In this document: positions 55,624 through 64,000 of the stretch, in pieces
Layout of the letters: each line of letters opens with the position of its first letter
Position numbering within the stretch: the first letter of the stretch is position 1
Origin: an uncultured Vibrio sp.
GTDB lineage: Bacteria; Pseudomonadota; Gammaproteobacteria; Enterobacterales; Vibrionaceae
Assembly: GCF_963675395.1 (NCBI RefSeq)
Contig: NZ_OY776223.1
Location: forward strand, 1,054,001-1,118,000
Reading direction: 5' to 3'
Length of the DNA stretch: 64,000 nt
The notes under the pieces: model-generated
Seen by the model: only the letters and a program-made list of their open reading frames with translations
The model's database searches: none
What the model was told of the DNA's origin: nothing
Made by a program: the position numbers and the translations under genes

Positions 55624-57549
55624 ATGATTCATAGACGCCGCAGTCAAATTCGAGATTATCAAGCCGAAGCGCGCCTGTTTGCCAGTCGCGCTATCGTTGC
55701 ATTTGTTGGTATTGTCATTTTGATGGGAGCACTGGTCGCCAACATGTACAACATTCAGGTGAACCAGTTCCAGGACTACCAAACTCGCTCTAACGACAAC
55801 CGTATTAAGATCGTACCAATTGCGCCCAACCGCGGGCTTATTTATGATCGCAACGGTGTGTTACTGGCGGAAAACCGCCCTGTCTTTAACCTGGAGCTGA
55901 CTCCCGAAAAAGTGAAAGACATTGATGAGACCATCAAAGCGCTGCAAACCATTCTGGAAATCACGCCAGAACAAATTGAACGCTTTCATCGCGAACGAAA
56001 GCGCACCCGTCGTTTTAAATCCGTTCCTCTTCTCACGCAGCTGGATGAAAAGCAAGTTGCTGTTTTTTCGGTAAACCAATATCGTTTCCCCGGCGTAGAG
56101 ATCAGTGCGACCCTAAAGCGATACTACCCATTTAGCGAAGTACTTACGCACGTGATTGGCTACGTTTCTCGCATCAACGATCGAGATATGCAACGCCTGG
56201 TTCGTGAGGAAAAAGCCTCAAACTATCAAGCGACCCGTGACATCGGTAAGCTCGGCATTGAGAAATATTACGAAGATCTTCTCCATGGCACTGCTGGTTA
56301 CCAAGAAGTCGAGGTTAATAGTCGCGGGCGCGTGATCCGCACGCTGAAATATGTGCCTCCGGTCCCAGGTAAAGATATTGTATTAAACCTAGACATTAAC
56401 TTGCAGCTCTATGTACACCAACTGCTTGATGGTCGTCGCGGAAGTGCTGTGGTTATCGATCCAAGGGATAACGGTGTGTTAGCCATGGTCTCAAGCCCAA
56501 GCTACGATCCCAATGCCTTCGTTCATGGTATTTCTGGTAAGGCTTATCGTGCGCTACTCAACAATAAAAACCGACCACTGGTGAACCGAACGACGTTAGG
56601 GATTTATCCACCAGCGTCAACCATCAAACCATTCATGGCCGTCGCCGCGCTACAAGAAGGCGTTGTGACCCCACAAACAACCCGCAATGATCCAGGCTAC
56701 TGGCGCATTCCAAATTCAGACACTCGCCCATTCCGTGACTGGCTGCGTTGGGGTCATGGTCGAGTTGACATCATCAAATCGATTGAAGAATCGGTAGATA
56801 CCTTCTACTACCAAGTTGCCTACGATATGGGCATCGACCGCATTTCCACCTGGATGATGATGTTCGGCTTTGGTGACTACACCGGGATTGATATTTACGA
56901 AGAAAGTAAAGCTAACATGCCGACTCGTGAGTGGAAAATGTCTCGCCACAGAACACCTTGGTATAAAGGAGATACGATCCCTGTCGGTATTGGTCAAGGT
57001 TACTGGACGGCAACGCCGATGCAAATTGCTAAAGCGACCTCGGTGCTGGTGAATAACGGCGCAGTTACCGCCCCTCACTTACTCAAAGCCTCCATTAACA
57101 ATGGTGGTGATTTTGACGAACAGCATTCAGAGGAATACCTGAGTTATCCACCGATTAAAAATGTACCAAAGAAATACTGGGATATGGCAAAAGAAGGCAT
57201 GCGCCGGGTAAACCATGGTGTTCGAGGAACGGCTCGTCGTTCATTTTACAACATGAGCTATGAAACCGCAGGGAAATCCGGTACGGCTCAGGTATTCGGG
57301 CTGGCTGAAGACGAAGAGTACAAAGCAGATGAGGTCGCTGAGCATTTACGTGACCACGCCTTATTTACCGGCTTTGCACCGTTTGATGAGCCCAAAGTGG
57401 TCGTGACTGTGGTCCTTGAAAACGCGGGTGGTGGCTCAAGTAATGGTGCACCTGTCGCAAGGAAAATCTTTGACCGTGTTGTGCTCGGCCCAGAAGAAAT
57501 TAAGCCCGAAGAAGATGAAAGCAACGTTAACAAAGAGGCAACGCAATAA
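55624..57549 (+). CDS. mrdA: Penicillin-binding protein 2 MrdA
   Basis: 641 aa. PBP2 is the transpeptidase of the elongasome. A single membrane anchor is at about 24-46 ([20 protein letters not shown]). The dimerisation domain follows ([20 protein letters not shown]). The catalytic Ser of SxxK is in [16 protein letters not shown] (about residue 330), and the KSGTAQ box is near 555. Its stop overlaps the start of mrdB by one base, so the pair is translationally coupled. Confidence 0.97.
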   Translation: MIHRRRSQIRDYQAEARLFASRAIVAFVGIVILMGALVANMYNIQVNQFQDYQTRSNDNRIKIVPIAPNRGLIYDRNGVLLAENRPVFNLELTPEKVKDIDETIKALQTILEITPEQIERFHRERKRTRRFKSVPLLTQLDEKQVAVFSVNQYRFPGVEISATLKRYYPFSEVLTHVIGYVSRINDRDMQRLVREEKASNYQATRDIGKLGIEKYYEDLLHGTAGYQEVEVNSRGRVIRTLKYVPPVPGKDIVLNLDINLQLYVHQLLDGRRGSAVVIDPRDNGVLAMVSSPSYDPNAFVHGISGKAYRALLNNKNRPLVNRTTLGIYPPASTIKPFMAVAALQEGVVTPQTTRNDPGYWRIPNSDTRPFRDWLRWGHGRVDIIKSIEESVDTFYYQVAYDMGIDRISTWMMMFGFGDYTGIDIYEESKANMPTREWKMSRHRTPWYKGDTIPVGIGQGYWTATPMQIAKATSVLVNNGAVTAPHLLKASINNGGDFDEQHSEEYLSYPPIKNVPKKYWDMAKEGMRRVNHGVRGTARRSFYNMSYETAGKSGTAQVFGLAEDEEYKADEVAEHLRDHALFTGFAPFDEPKVVVTVVLENAGGGSSNGAPVARKIFDRVVLGPEEIKPEEDESNVNKEATQ

Positions 57550-58670
57550 TGAAAATGGATCCCTCTACAGGTAAAAACCGAGCCCTGTTTGAACGCTTCC
57601 ATATTGACTTGCCACTCCTGCTCGGCATTTTAGCGTTGATGGCATTTGGATTGGTGATCATGTACAGCGCGAGCGGCCAGAGCCTGACCATGATGGATCG
57701 TCAGGCCATGCGTATGATGCTCTCTCTCGTGGTGATGGTAGCGCTAGCACAACTTTCTCCACGTACTTACGAGAGCCTCGCTCCTTTGATGTTTGCGTCA
57801 GGGGTCATCTTGCTTTTTGGCGTGCTGTTTTTTGGTGAAGCATCCAAAGGTGCCCAACGCTGGCTAAACCTTGGATTCGTCCGATTCCAGCCATCTGAAT
57901 TACTCAAGCTGGCCGTGCCGTTGATGGTGGCTCGCTATATTGGTCGTCAGCCACTTCCACCTACCTTCAAAACCCTAATGATTGCCTTGGTCATGGTGTG
58001 TGTGCCGACCATACTGATTGCGAAACAACCTGATTTGGGAACCTCGATCCTGATCGCAGCATCCGGTATTTTTGTTATCTTCCTTGCGGGTATCAGTTGG
58101 AAAATTATTGCGGCGGCGGCGGTTGCTCTAGGTGGATTTGTTCCAATTCTGTGGTTCTTCCTGATGCGAGAGTATCAGAAGACTCGTGTACGAACGTTAT
58201 TTAACCCAGAGTCCGATCCCTTAGGTGCCGGCTACCATATCATCCAGAGTAAGATTGCGATTGGATCGGGTGGTATTTCAGGTAAAGGCTGGTTACAAGG
58301 GACACAATCTCAACTGGAATTTCTTCCAGAGCGACACACTGACTTTATCTTTGCAGTAATCGCTGAAGAATGGGGTATGATTGGCTTTCTTTGCTTATTA
58401 GCCATCTATCTCTTCATTATTGGTCGAGGCCTGTACCTGGCTAGCCAAGCACAGACCGCATTTGGACGAATGATGGCAGGCAGTATTGTACTTAGCTTTT
58501 TTGTGTATATTTTCGTAAATATAGGTATGGTAAGTGGCATCCTGCCCGTCGTAGGCGTACCGCTACCTCTAATCAGTTATGGTGGTACTTCGATGGTGAC
58601 CTTGATGGCTGGCTTTGGTATTTTAATGTCAATTCATACGCACAGAAAAGCATTCTCTAAGGCGACCTAG
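57549..58670 (+). CDS. mrdB: Rod-shape SEDS glycosyltransferase RodA (MrdB)
   Basis: 373 aa with about ten membrane segments. RodA polymerises peptidoglycan glycan chains with PBP2 as partner. SEDS motifs are [40 protein letters not shown] and [20 protein letters not shown]. The start overlaps the mrdA stop. The length agrees with E. coli RodA. Confidence 0.97.
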   Translation: MKMDPSTGKNRALFERFHIDLPLLLGILALMAFGLVIMYSASGQSLTMMDRQAMRMMLSLVVMVALAQLSPRTYESLAPLMFASGVILLFGVLFFGEASKGAQRWLNLGFVRFQPSELLKLAVPLMVARYIGRQPLPPTFKTLMIALVMVCVPTILIAKQPDLGTSILIAASGIFVIFLAGISWKIIAAAAVALGGFVPILWFFLMREYQKTRVRTLFNPESDPLGAGYHIIQSKIAIGSGGISGKGWLQGTQSQLEFLPERHTDFIFAVIAEEWGMIGFLCLLAIYLFIIGRGLYLASQAQTAFGRMMAGSIVLSFFVYIFVNIGMVSGILPVVGVPLPLISYGGTSMVTLMAGFGILMSIHTHRKAFSKAT

Positions 58671-58672
58671 AC

Positions 58673-59479
58673 ATGCAAAAACGCGCTTTATATTCCTTAG
58701 TTTTTTCTGCAGTTATTTTGGCTGGATGCTCATCAACCAGCCAAAAAACTCAACAAGATGGCCGCTACGAACTCGAGTCTGATATCGCACCAGACTCGCC
58801 ACTTTCAGTCGATCATATTGAAGACGCCTACCCAAAGTACGAACCATATAGCTTAGGTGGCAACAGAGACTACCACCTGCTTGGTAAGAACTACCAAATT
58901 GTACGTGACGCGAAAGGCTTTAGCGAGAAAGGGCGAGCCTCCTGGTATGGTAAGAAGTTTCAGGGGCATTTAACGTCCAACGGTGAAATCTACGACATGT
59001 ACTCGATGACAGCGGCACACAAAACACTGCCTCTGCCTAGTTACGTTAAAGTGACCAATACCGACAACGGTAAAACAACGGTAGTGCGCGTGAATGACCG
59101 AGGTCCGTTCCATGATGGCCGAATTATTGATTTAAGCTATGCGGCGGCACACAAGTTAGGTGTAATTAAAACTGGCACAGCTAATGTCAAAATTGAAGTC
59201 ATCAGCGTAGATAAACCGACTGACAAAAAGTCTTTGGACGAACACCCCAAATACGTTATTCAGGTCGCATCTTCAAAAAATGAAAATCGCGCCCGAACTT
59301 TAGGCTCAGAAATCGGTCAAAAGCTGGATACGGATACTTTCCTTGAAAATGCGAAAGAGTCGTATCGCTTGTTATTAGGCCCGTTTAGTGACTATTCCCT
59401 GACGCAAGCCACACTGGATAAAGTAAAATTGCTCGGCTATCCGTCTGCATTTATAAAAAAACACAACACTGTAAAATGA
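58673..59479 (+). CDS. rlpA: Septal/rare lipoprotein RlpA
   Basis: 268 aa. The lipoprotein signal ends ILAGC (Cys19). The double-psi beta-barrel domain is at about 85-175 (GRASWYGKKFQGHLTSNGEI, VVRVNDRGPFHDGRIIDLSY), and a SPOR domain at the C-terminus (YVIQVASSKNENRARTLGSE) binds denuded septal glycan. In Pseudomonas the protein is a lytic transglycosylase. It follows rodA by two bases and lies ahead of dacA, as in E. coli. Confidence 0.95.
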   Translation: MQKRALYSLVFSAVILAGCSSTSQKTQQDGRYELESDIAPDSPLSVDHIEDAYPKYEPYSLGGNRDYHLLGKNYQIVRDAKGFSEKGRASWYGKKFQGHLTSNGEIYDMYSMTAAHKTLPLPSYVKVTNTDNGKTTVVRVNDRGPFHDGRIIDLSYAAAHKLGVIKTGTANVKIEVISVDKPTDKKSLDEHPKYVIQVASSKNENRARTLGSEIGQKLDTDTFLENAKESYRLLLGPFSDYSLTQATLDKVKLLGYPSAFIKKHNTVK

Positions 59480-59572
59480 CGTAGGTTCATGGATTTCTAG
59501 TTGAATCCCCTCTGAATATCATTGGGGATTCTGATAAGATGTCCGCAGTTAAACCCAAAAATTTGAATTACC

Positions 59573-60751
59573 ATGAATAAAAATAAGTTTGTGAAATCTA
59601 TTCTCGTCTCATCCGTTGCTCTTTCAGCGACCTTCGCTCAATCTGCTTTTGCCGCACCGATCGTGGTACCTGATTCTCCTCAAATCGCAGCGAAAGGCTA
59701 CGTGCTGATGGATTACCATTCAGGCAAAGTACTGGCAGAGAAAGAGATGAACACAAAATTGTCTCCTGCTAGTCTGACTAAAATGATGACCAGCTACGTT
59801 ATTGGCCAAGAGCTAGCGCGTGGTAATATTTCAGAAGATGATGATGTCACCATCAGTAAAAACGCATGGGCTAAAAACTTCCCGGACTCTTCAAAGATGT
59901 TCGTCGAAGTTGGCACCACCGTAAAAGTAAAAGACCTTAACCGCGGTATCATCATCCAGTCTGGTAACGATGCCTGTGTAGCAATGGCAGAACATATTGC
60001 TGGTTCGGAAGATGCCTTCGTTGATCTAATGAATGCATGGGCTAACACGCTGGGTATGAGCAACTCTCACTTTGCCAACGTGCACGGATTAGACAACCCA
60101 GAACTTTACTCAACGCCATACGACATGGCACTGCTAGGTAAAGCGCTTATCCGTGATGTACCAAATGAGTACCGCGTTTACGCAGAGAAGAAGTTCACCT
60201 ACAACGGCATTACTCAATACAACCGTAACGGCTTGCTTTGGGATAAGAGCATGAACGTAGACGGTATCAAAACAGGTCACACAAGCAACGCAGGCTACAG
60301 CTTGGTAAGTTCAGCGACTGAAGGTCAGATGCGCCTGGTAGCAGTAGTGATGGGCACTAAAGATGCCAACGCTCGTAAATCAGAAAGTAAAAAGCTGCTG
60401 AGCTACGGCTTCCGCTTCTTCGAAACCGTTGCTCCACACAAAGCGGGTGAAACGTTCGTAGAAGAAAAGGTCTGGATGGGTAACAAAGACACGGTTGCAC
60501 TGGGTCTGGATAAAGATACGTACGTCACCCTGCCACGCGGTGAAGCGAAGAACCTAAAAGCGAGCTTCGTACTTGAAAAAGAACTAGAAGCCCCAATTAA
60601 TAAAGGTGATGTAGTTGGTAAGCTATACTATCAGATCGATGGTGAAGATATTGCCGAATACCCGCTAATGGCGCTGGAAACCGTAGAACAAGGCAGCCTG
60701 TTTAGCCGTATGTGGGATTACATCGTATTGTTAGTTAAGAGCTTCTTCTAA
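59573..60751 (+). CDS. dacA: D-alanyl-D-alanine carboxypeptidase DacA (PBP5 type)
   Basis: 392 aa. The signal peptide ends AQSAFAAP (about residue 27). The active site SxxK is SLTKMM (about 67), SGND follows, and KTGHTSNAG is the KTG box. The C-terminal amphipathic helix (SLFSRMWDYIVLLVKSFF) anchors the enzyme to the inner membrane surface. It trims the terminal D-Ala of peptidoglycan stems. The upstream region has no clear ribosome binding site. Confidence 0.96.
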   Translation: MNKNKFVKSILVSSVALSATFAQSAFAAPIVVPDSPQIAAKGYVLMDYHSGKVLAEKEMNTKLSPASLTKMMTSYVIGQELARGNISEDDDVTISKNAWAKNFPDSSKMFVEVGTTVKVKDLNRGIIIQSGNDACVAMAEHIAGSEDAFVDLMNAWANTLGMSNSHFANVHGLDNPELYSTPYDMALLGKALIRDVPNEYRVYAEKKFTYNGITQYNRNGLLWDKSMNVDGIKTGHTSNAGYSLVSSATEGQMRLVAVVMGTKDANARKSESKKLLSYGFRFFETVAPHKAGETFVEEKVWMGNKDTVALGLDKDTYVTLPRGEAKNLKASFVLEKELEAPINKGDVVGKLYYQIDGEDIAEYPLMALETVEQGSLFSRMWDYIVLLVKSFF

Positions 60752-60781
60752 AGTCAGCTAAAGATTAACAAACCGATTCAT

Positions 60782-60808
60782 AAAGCCGCCGATTATGGCG
60801 GCTTTTTA
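60782..60808 (+). terminator. Terminator after dacA
   Basis: AAAGCCGCC and GGCGGCTTT around a short AT loop, followed by TT and A. It ends the rsfS-dacA cluster. Confidence 0.85.
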
Positions 60809-60890
60809 AGTTAATAATCCTTGCCTTGAGTTCACCTCAAATTGACTGTACTATTTCGCACCGCAACGAATACCAACTGGAGTTACCGAT

Positions 60891-61169
60891 ATGCTAACCA
60901 TCAACTCTGATGCTAAATTAAAAGACCTGCTTGAGTTCCCTTGTTCTTTTACTTACAAGGTAATGGGTCATGCAAAGCCTGAGCTTCCAGAACTTGTTCT
61001 TGAAGTAATTCAGCGCCATGCACCTGGTGACTACAGCCCAGCAGTAAAACCTAGTGCGAAGGGCAACTACCACTCGGTGTCTATCAATATCACAGCGACC
61101 TCAATTGAGCAGGTTGAAGTCCTATATAAAGAATTAGGCGAAATCGACATCGTTCGTATGGTTCTATAA
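60891..61169 (+). CDS. ybeD: YbeD (DUF493) family protein
   Basis: 92 aa, the E. coli YbeD length. Conserved parts are [20 protein letters not shown] and the C-terminal [15 protein letters not shown], giving an ACT-like fold in the known structure. Function unknown. It lies upstream of lipB, with a terminator between, as in E. coli, where a role near lipoate synthesis has been guessed from context only. Confidence 0.92.
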   Translation: MLTINSDAKLKDLLEFPCSFTYKVMGHAKPELPELVLEVIQRHAPGDYSPAVKPSAKGNYHSVSINITATSIEQVEVLYKELGEIDIVRMVL

Positions 61170-61194
61170 AAATTTGATAAATTAAATTTTTTTT

Positions 61195-61222
61195 GAAAGC
61201 AGCTTCGGCTGCTTTCTTTTTA
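61195..61222 (+). terminator. Terminator after ybeD
   Basis: GAAAGCAGC and GCTGCTTTC around the stable TTCG tetraloop, followed by TTTTT. Confidence 0.9.
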
Positions 61223-61345
61223 CATATCAACAAGATAGTAAAAACCCTCTCACTTTTGAGTTAAAAAACTGTTACTCAACGGTAGAGTAGAAGGATTATC
61301 CAGTTTATAATCCAAACACTTTATATAATCGCGACAGGAAATGCC

Positions 61346-62008
61346 ATGCAACACCAACTTGTTGTCAAACGACTTGGCCGCCAGGACTATGAGCCCGTAT
61401 GGAAGGCAATGCATGAGTTCACAGACCAACGTACAGAAGAGACACCTGATGAAGTTTGGCTGGTTGAACATAACCCAGTATTTACCCAGGGTCAGGCGGG
61501 TAAAGCCGAGCACCTGATCAACACTGGTGATATTCCTGTCGTGCAAAGTGACCGAGGTGGTCAGGTCACCTATCACGGTCCGGGCCAGTTAGTGGCTTAT
61601 TTTTTGATCAACCTACGTCGTAAAAAATTAGGCGTACGAGATCTCGTTACCAACATCGAGAACCTCGTGATCAACACGCTAAAAGCATACAATATCGACT
61701 CTGCAGCACGACCAGACGCTCCAGGCGTTTACGTCGACAGTAAGAAAATATGCTCTCTCGGCTTACGCATTCGTAAAGGCTGTTCCTTTCATGGCCTCGC
61801 CTTAAACGTCAATATGGATTTAACCCCATTCCTGCGTATTAACCCTTGTGGGTATGAAGGCATGGAAATGGTTCAGGTCAGCCAAGTGGGTGGACCGGAC
61901 GATGTCGAAGCTGTAGAAAAGCAACTAATACAAGAACTCGTTACTTTGCTCGACTACGAGCAAGTGGAATTCAGCACAGAAGCACCTTCTCAAGGTAATA
62001 AAGCATGA
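61346..62008 (+). CDS. lipB: Octanoyltransferase LipB
   Basis: 220 aa. LipB moves the octanoyl group from acyl carrier protein to lipoyl domains. The signature is [20 protein letters not shown], then the catalytic Lys in [19 protein letters not shown] and the catalytic Cys in [10 protein letters not shown]. It overlaps lipA by four bases (ATGA), so the two are coupled. The E. coli ybeF gene between lipB and lipA is absent here. Confidence 0.96.
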   Translation: MQHQLVVKRLGRQDYEPVWKAMHEFTDQRTEETPDEVWLVEHNPVFTQGQAGKAEHLINTGDIPVVQSDRGGQVTYHGPGQLVAYFLINLRRKKLGVRDLVTNIENLVINTLKAYNIDSAARPDAPGVYVDSKKICSLGLRIRKGCSFHGLALNVNMDLTPFLRINPCGYEGMEMVQVSQVGGPDDVEAVEKQLIQELVTLLDYEQVEFSTEAPSQGNKA

Positions 62009-62970
62009 GCAAACCAATCCAGATGGAAAAAGGCGTTAAATATCGTGACGCCGAAAAAATGGCATTGATTCCAGTAAAGAACATGCCTTCAGAGCAGAAA
62101 GAAGTACTGCGTAAGCCTGATTGGATGAAAATCAAGCTACCGGCCGATAGCCAACGAATCCAAGACATCAAAGCAGCAATGCGTAAGAATAAGCTTCACT
62201 CTGTATGTGAAGAAGCCTCTTGCCCTAACCTGGCTGAGTGTTTTAACCACGGTACGGCGACCTTTATGATCCTAGGCGCAATCTGTACTCGTCGTTGTCC
62301 TTTCTGTGACGTTGCTCATGGCCGACCTCTAGCTCCAGAAGCAGAAGAGCCACAGAAACTGGCGAAAACCATCGCAGATATGAAGCTGAAGTATGTGGTA
62401 ATTACTTCTGTCGACCGTGATGATCTGCGTGACGGTGGTGCACAGCACTTCGCTGACTGTAACCGCGAGATTCGTGCACTGAACCCTAGCATCAAGATTG
62501 AAACTTTGGTTCCTGACTTCCGTGGTCGTATGGACGTAGCTCTTGATCTGATGAAAGATAACCCGCCAGATGTTTTCAACCACAACTTGGAAACTGCGCC
62601 ACGTCTTTACCGTAAAGCTCGTCCGGGTGCAAACTACAAGTGGTCGCTACAACTACTGAAAAAATTCAAAGAGCAACATCCAGACGTACCGACTAAGTCA
62701 GGTCTGATGATGGGCCTTGGCGAGACAAAAGAAGAGATCGTCGAAGTACTGAAAGATCTGCGCGAACACGGTGTAACCATGCTAACGCTTGGTCAGTACC
62801 TAGCGCCAAGCCGTCACCACCTGCCAGTAGAACGTTACGTGCCACCATCAGAGTTTGATGAGCTTAAAGAGATCGCACTGGAACTCGGCTTCACGCACGC
62901 AGCGTGTGGTCCATTTGTTCGCTCTTCATACCATGCCGATATGCAGGCTCAAGGTATCGAGATCAAGTGA
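62005..62970 (+). CDS. lipA: Lipoyl synthase LipA
   Basis: 321 aa, radical-SAM. LipA inserts two sulfurs into the octanoyl chain. The auxiliary cluster motif [13 protein letters not shown] is at about 68-80, and the radical-SAM CxxxCxxC motif is CTRRCPFC at about 95-102. The terminal RSSYHAD supplies the serine ligand of the auxiliary cluster. The enzyme works after LipB on the same substrate. Confidence 0.97.
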   Translation: MSKPIQMEKGVKYRDAEKMALIPVKNMPSEQKEVLRKPDWMKIKLPADSQRIQDIKAAMRKNKLHSVCEEASCPNLAECFNHGTATFMILGAICTRRCPFCDVAHGRPLAPEAEEPQKLAKTIADMKLKYVVITSVDRDDLRDGGAQHFADCNREIRALNPSIKIETLVPDFRGRMDVALDLMKDNPPDVFNHNLETAPRLYRKARPGANYKWSLQLLKKFKEQHPDVPTKSGLMMGLGETKEEIVEVLKDLREHGVTMLTLGQYLAPSRHHLPVERYVPPSEFDELKEIALELGFTHAACGPFVRSSYHADMQAQGIEIK

Positions 62971-62990
62971 TTTATTTACTCTAAAGACTA

Positions 62991-63020
62991 AAAAGGTTGG
63001 CACTTCGCCAGCCTTTTTTT
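62991..63020 (+). terminator. Terminator after lipA
   Basis: AAGGTTGGC and GCCAGCCTT around ACTTC, one G-T pair, followed by a T run. Confidence 0.85.
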
Positions 63021-63066
63021 GTATCTGGTAAATGATGATAAAAAGCCATTCCAAACGCCAGAAAAA

Positions 63067-63092
63067 CAAAAAGGCCCTCAATTGAGGACCTT
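63067..63092 (-). terminator. Terminator after glyA
   Basis: On the minus strand AAGGTCCTC-AATT-GAGGGCCTT, eight of nine pairs, followed by TTTGTTTTTC. It lies about 110 bp after the glyA stop. Confidence 0.7.
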
Positions 63093-63201
63093 AATATTTA
63101 ATTTTCAAAATAGATGAGTCGAGTTCTAGGAGAACACACGGAGTTTACGCGAGCAAATGAGTATGTTCGACACCGAAATCGGCTCACTCTATGAAGAACA
63201 A

Positions 63202-64000
63202 TTATGCGTAAACTGGTAGACGCTTACAAATATCTAGCACTTTCTGTTTGGTCGCTTCGATAACTTCTTGGTTGTCGATGTTATCAAGAACGTCACACAT
63301 CCAGTTCGCTAGCTCTTTTGCGTCTTCTACTGTGAAGCCACGGCGAGTGATTGCTGGCGTACCTACACGGATACCAGACGTTACGAATGGGCTACGTGGG
63401 TCATTTGGTACTGAGTTTTTGTTTACTGTGATGTTCGCTGCGCCTAGTGCTGCATCCGCTTCTTTACCAGTAATGTTCTTGTCGATTAGATCAACCAGGA
63501 ACAGGTGGTTTTCTGTACCGTTAGAAACGATTTTGTAACCGCGCTCTTGGAACTGAGCAACCATTGCTTTCGCGTTTTCAACAACGCGAGCTTGGTAAGC
63601 TTTAAATTCCGGTTCCATTGCTTCTTTGAACGCTACCGCTTTACCAGCGATCACGTGCATTAGAGGACCACCTTGACCACCAGGGAAAACAGCTGAGTTC
63701 AGCTTTTTGTACATCTCTTCGCCAGCGTTAGACAGGATAAGACCACCACGTGGACCTGCTAATGTTTTGTGCGTCGTTGTCGTTACAACGTGCGCGTATG
63801 GTACTGGTGTTGGGTAAACACCTGCAGCGATAAGACCAGCAACGTGAGCCATATCTACGAATAGGTAAGCATCAACTTTGTCTGCGATTTCGCGCATGCG
63901 TTTCCAGTCAACGATTTGCGAGTACGCAGAGAAACCACCGATGATCATCTTAGGCTTGTGCTCAAGGGCTAGAGCTTCCATCTCGTCGTAGTTGATTTGA
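63202..64000 (-). CDS. glyA: Serine hydroxymethyltransferase GlyA (C-terminal part, runs off the window)
   Basis: 266 codons remain; the frame is open to the window edge (upstream codons read QINYDE before [20 protein letters not shown]), so the ATG at 63981 is not the start. GlyA converts serine to glycine with tetrahydrofolate. The PLP lysine is in [31 protein letters not shown] (with the Asp and His of the cofactor site) and [15 protein letters not shown] are present. It converges on lipA. Confidence 0.97.
   Translation of the reverse strand, partial: QINYDEMEALALEHKPKMIIGGFSAYSQIVDWKRMREIADKVDAYLFVDMAHVAGLIAAGVYPTPVPYAHVVTTTTHKTLAGPRGGLILSNAGEEMYKKLNSAVFPGGQGGPLMHVIAGKAVAFKEAMEPEFKAYQARVVENAKAMVAQFQERGYKIVSNGTENHLFLVDLIDKNITGKEADAALGAANITVNKNSVPNDPRSPFVTSGIRVGTPAITRRGFTVEDAKELANWMCDVLDNIDNQEVIEATKQKVLDICKRLPVYA

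Overview
The window is a stretch of gammaproteobacterial core chromosome, and the gene order points to Vibrio, plausibly the Harveyi/Parahaemolyticus group (that last step is inference). The grounds are a polar-flagellum flgBCDEFGHIJ-flgK cluster with linked cheV-cheR, flgA, flgMN and flgO/flgP/flgT (the outer ring set of sheathed Vibrio flagella), a NutA-type nucleotidase, and a large Met/Leu/Gln tRNA array between ychF and ubiF. No phage, transposase, CRISPR array or resistance island was seen.

Layout. 1-14469 is the flagellar/chemotaxis block: flgK (partial) back to flgB on the minus strand, then cheR-cheV, divergent flgA, flgM-flgN, flgP-flgO on the minus strand and flgT on the plus strand. 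Sigma-54 type -24/-12 promoters are visible before flgB, flgF and flgK, with a one-mismatch version before cheV, and a sigma-28 promoter lies before flgMN. 14486-24976 holds tRNA-Arg, an unrecognised AP2-like protein, ompA, gltX, a CueR-type promoter with copA and a DUF411 protein, a KdgM-type porin, a TraB/GumN-like protein, tRNA-Pro with decayed neighbours, and a small DUF3149 membrane protein. 25046-38331 holds smrA, rluF, ybaK, nutA, the hemA-prfA-prmC-sirB2-sirB1-kdsA operon, then lolB-ispE-prs-pth, with ychF following at 38342-39433.

39633-42356 is one apparent tRNA operon: a consensus promoter with a GC-rich discriminator, 21 tRNA genes (4 Met-CAT, 11 Leu-TAG, 6 Gln-TTG) and a terminator. 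Its spacers are full of hairpins. Six of them share an exact 32-nt geometry, an 11-bp stem around the invariant loop TTTACCAATT, placed 13 nt (once 15 nt) before a tRNA-Leu. Three different stem sequences support this loop, so the structure appears to covary. This is the best candidate for something undescribed here.

42449-64000 is the ubiF / miaB-ybeZ-ybeY-corC-lnt / ybeL-like / leuS-lptE-holA / rsfS-rlmH-mrdA-mrdB-rlpA-dacA / ybeD-lipB-lipA region, in the same general order as in E. coli, ending in a partial glyA. These genes serve tRNA and rRNA modification, lipoprotein and LPS export, rod-shape peptidoglycan synthesis and lipoate synthesis.

Other unusual points are four 21-bp tandem repeats inside the hook gene flgE, three MITE-like palindromic elements of 134-136 bp (after flgB, rluF and lnt), and an FNR-like box before the DUF3149 gene. 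All family assignments come from reading the sequence and recalling the families; no searches were run.
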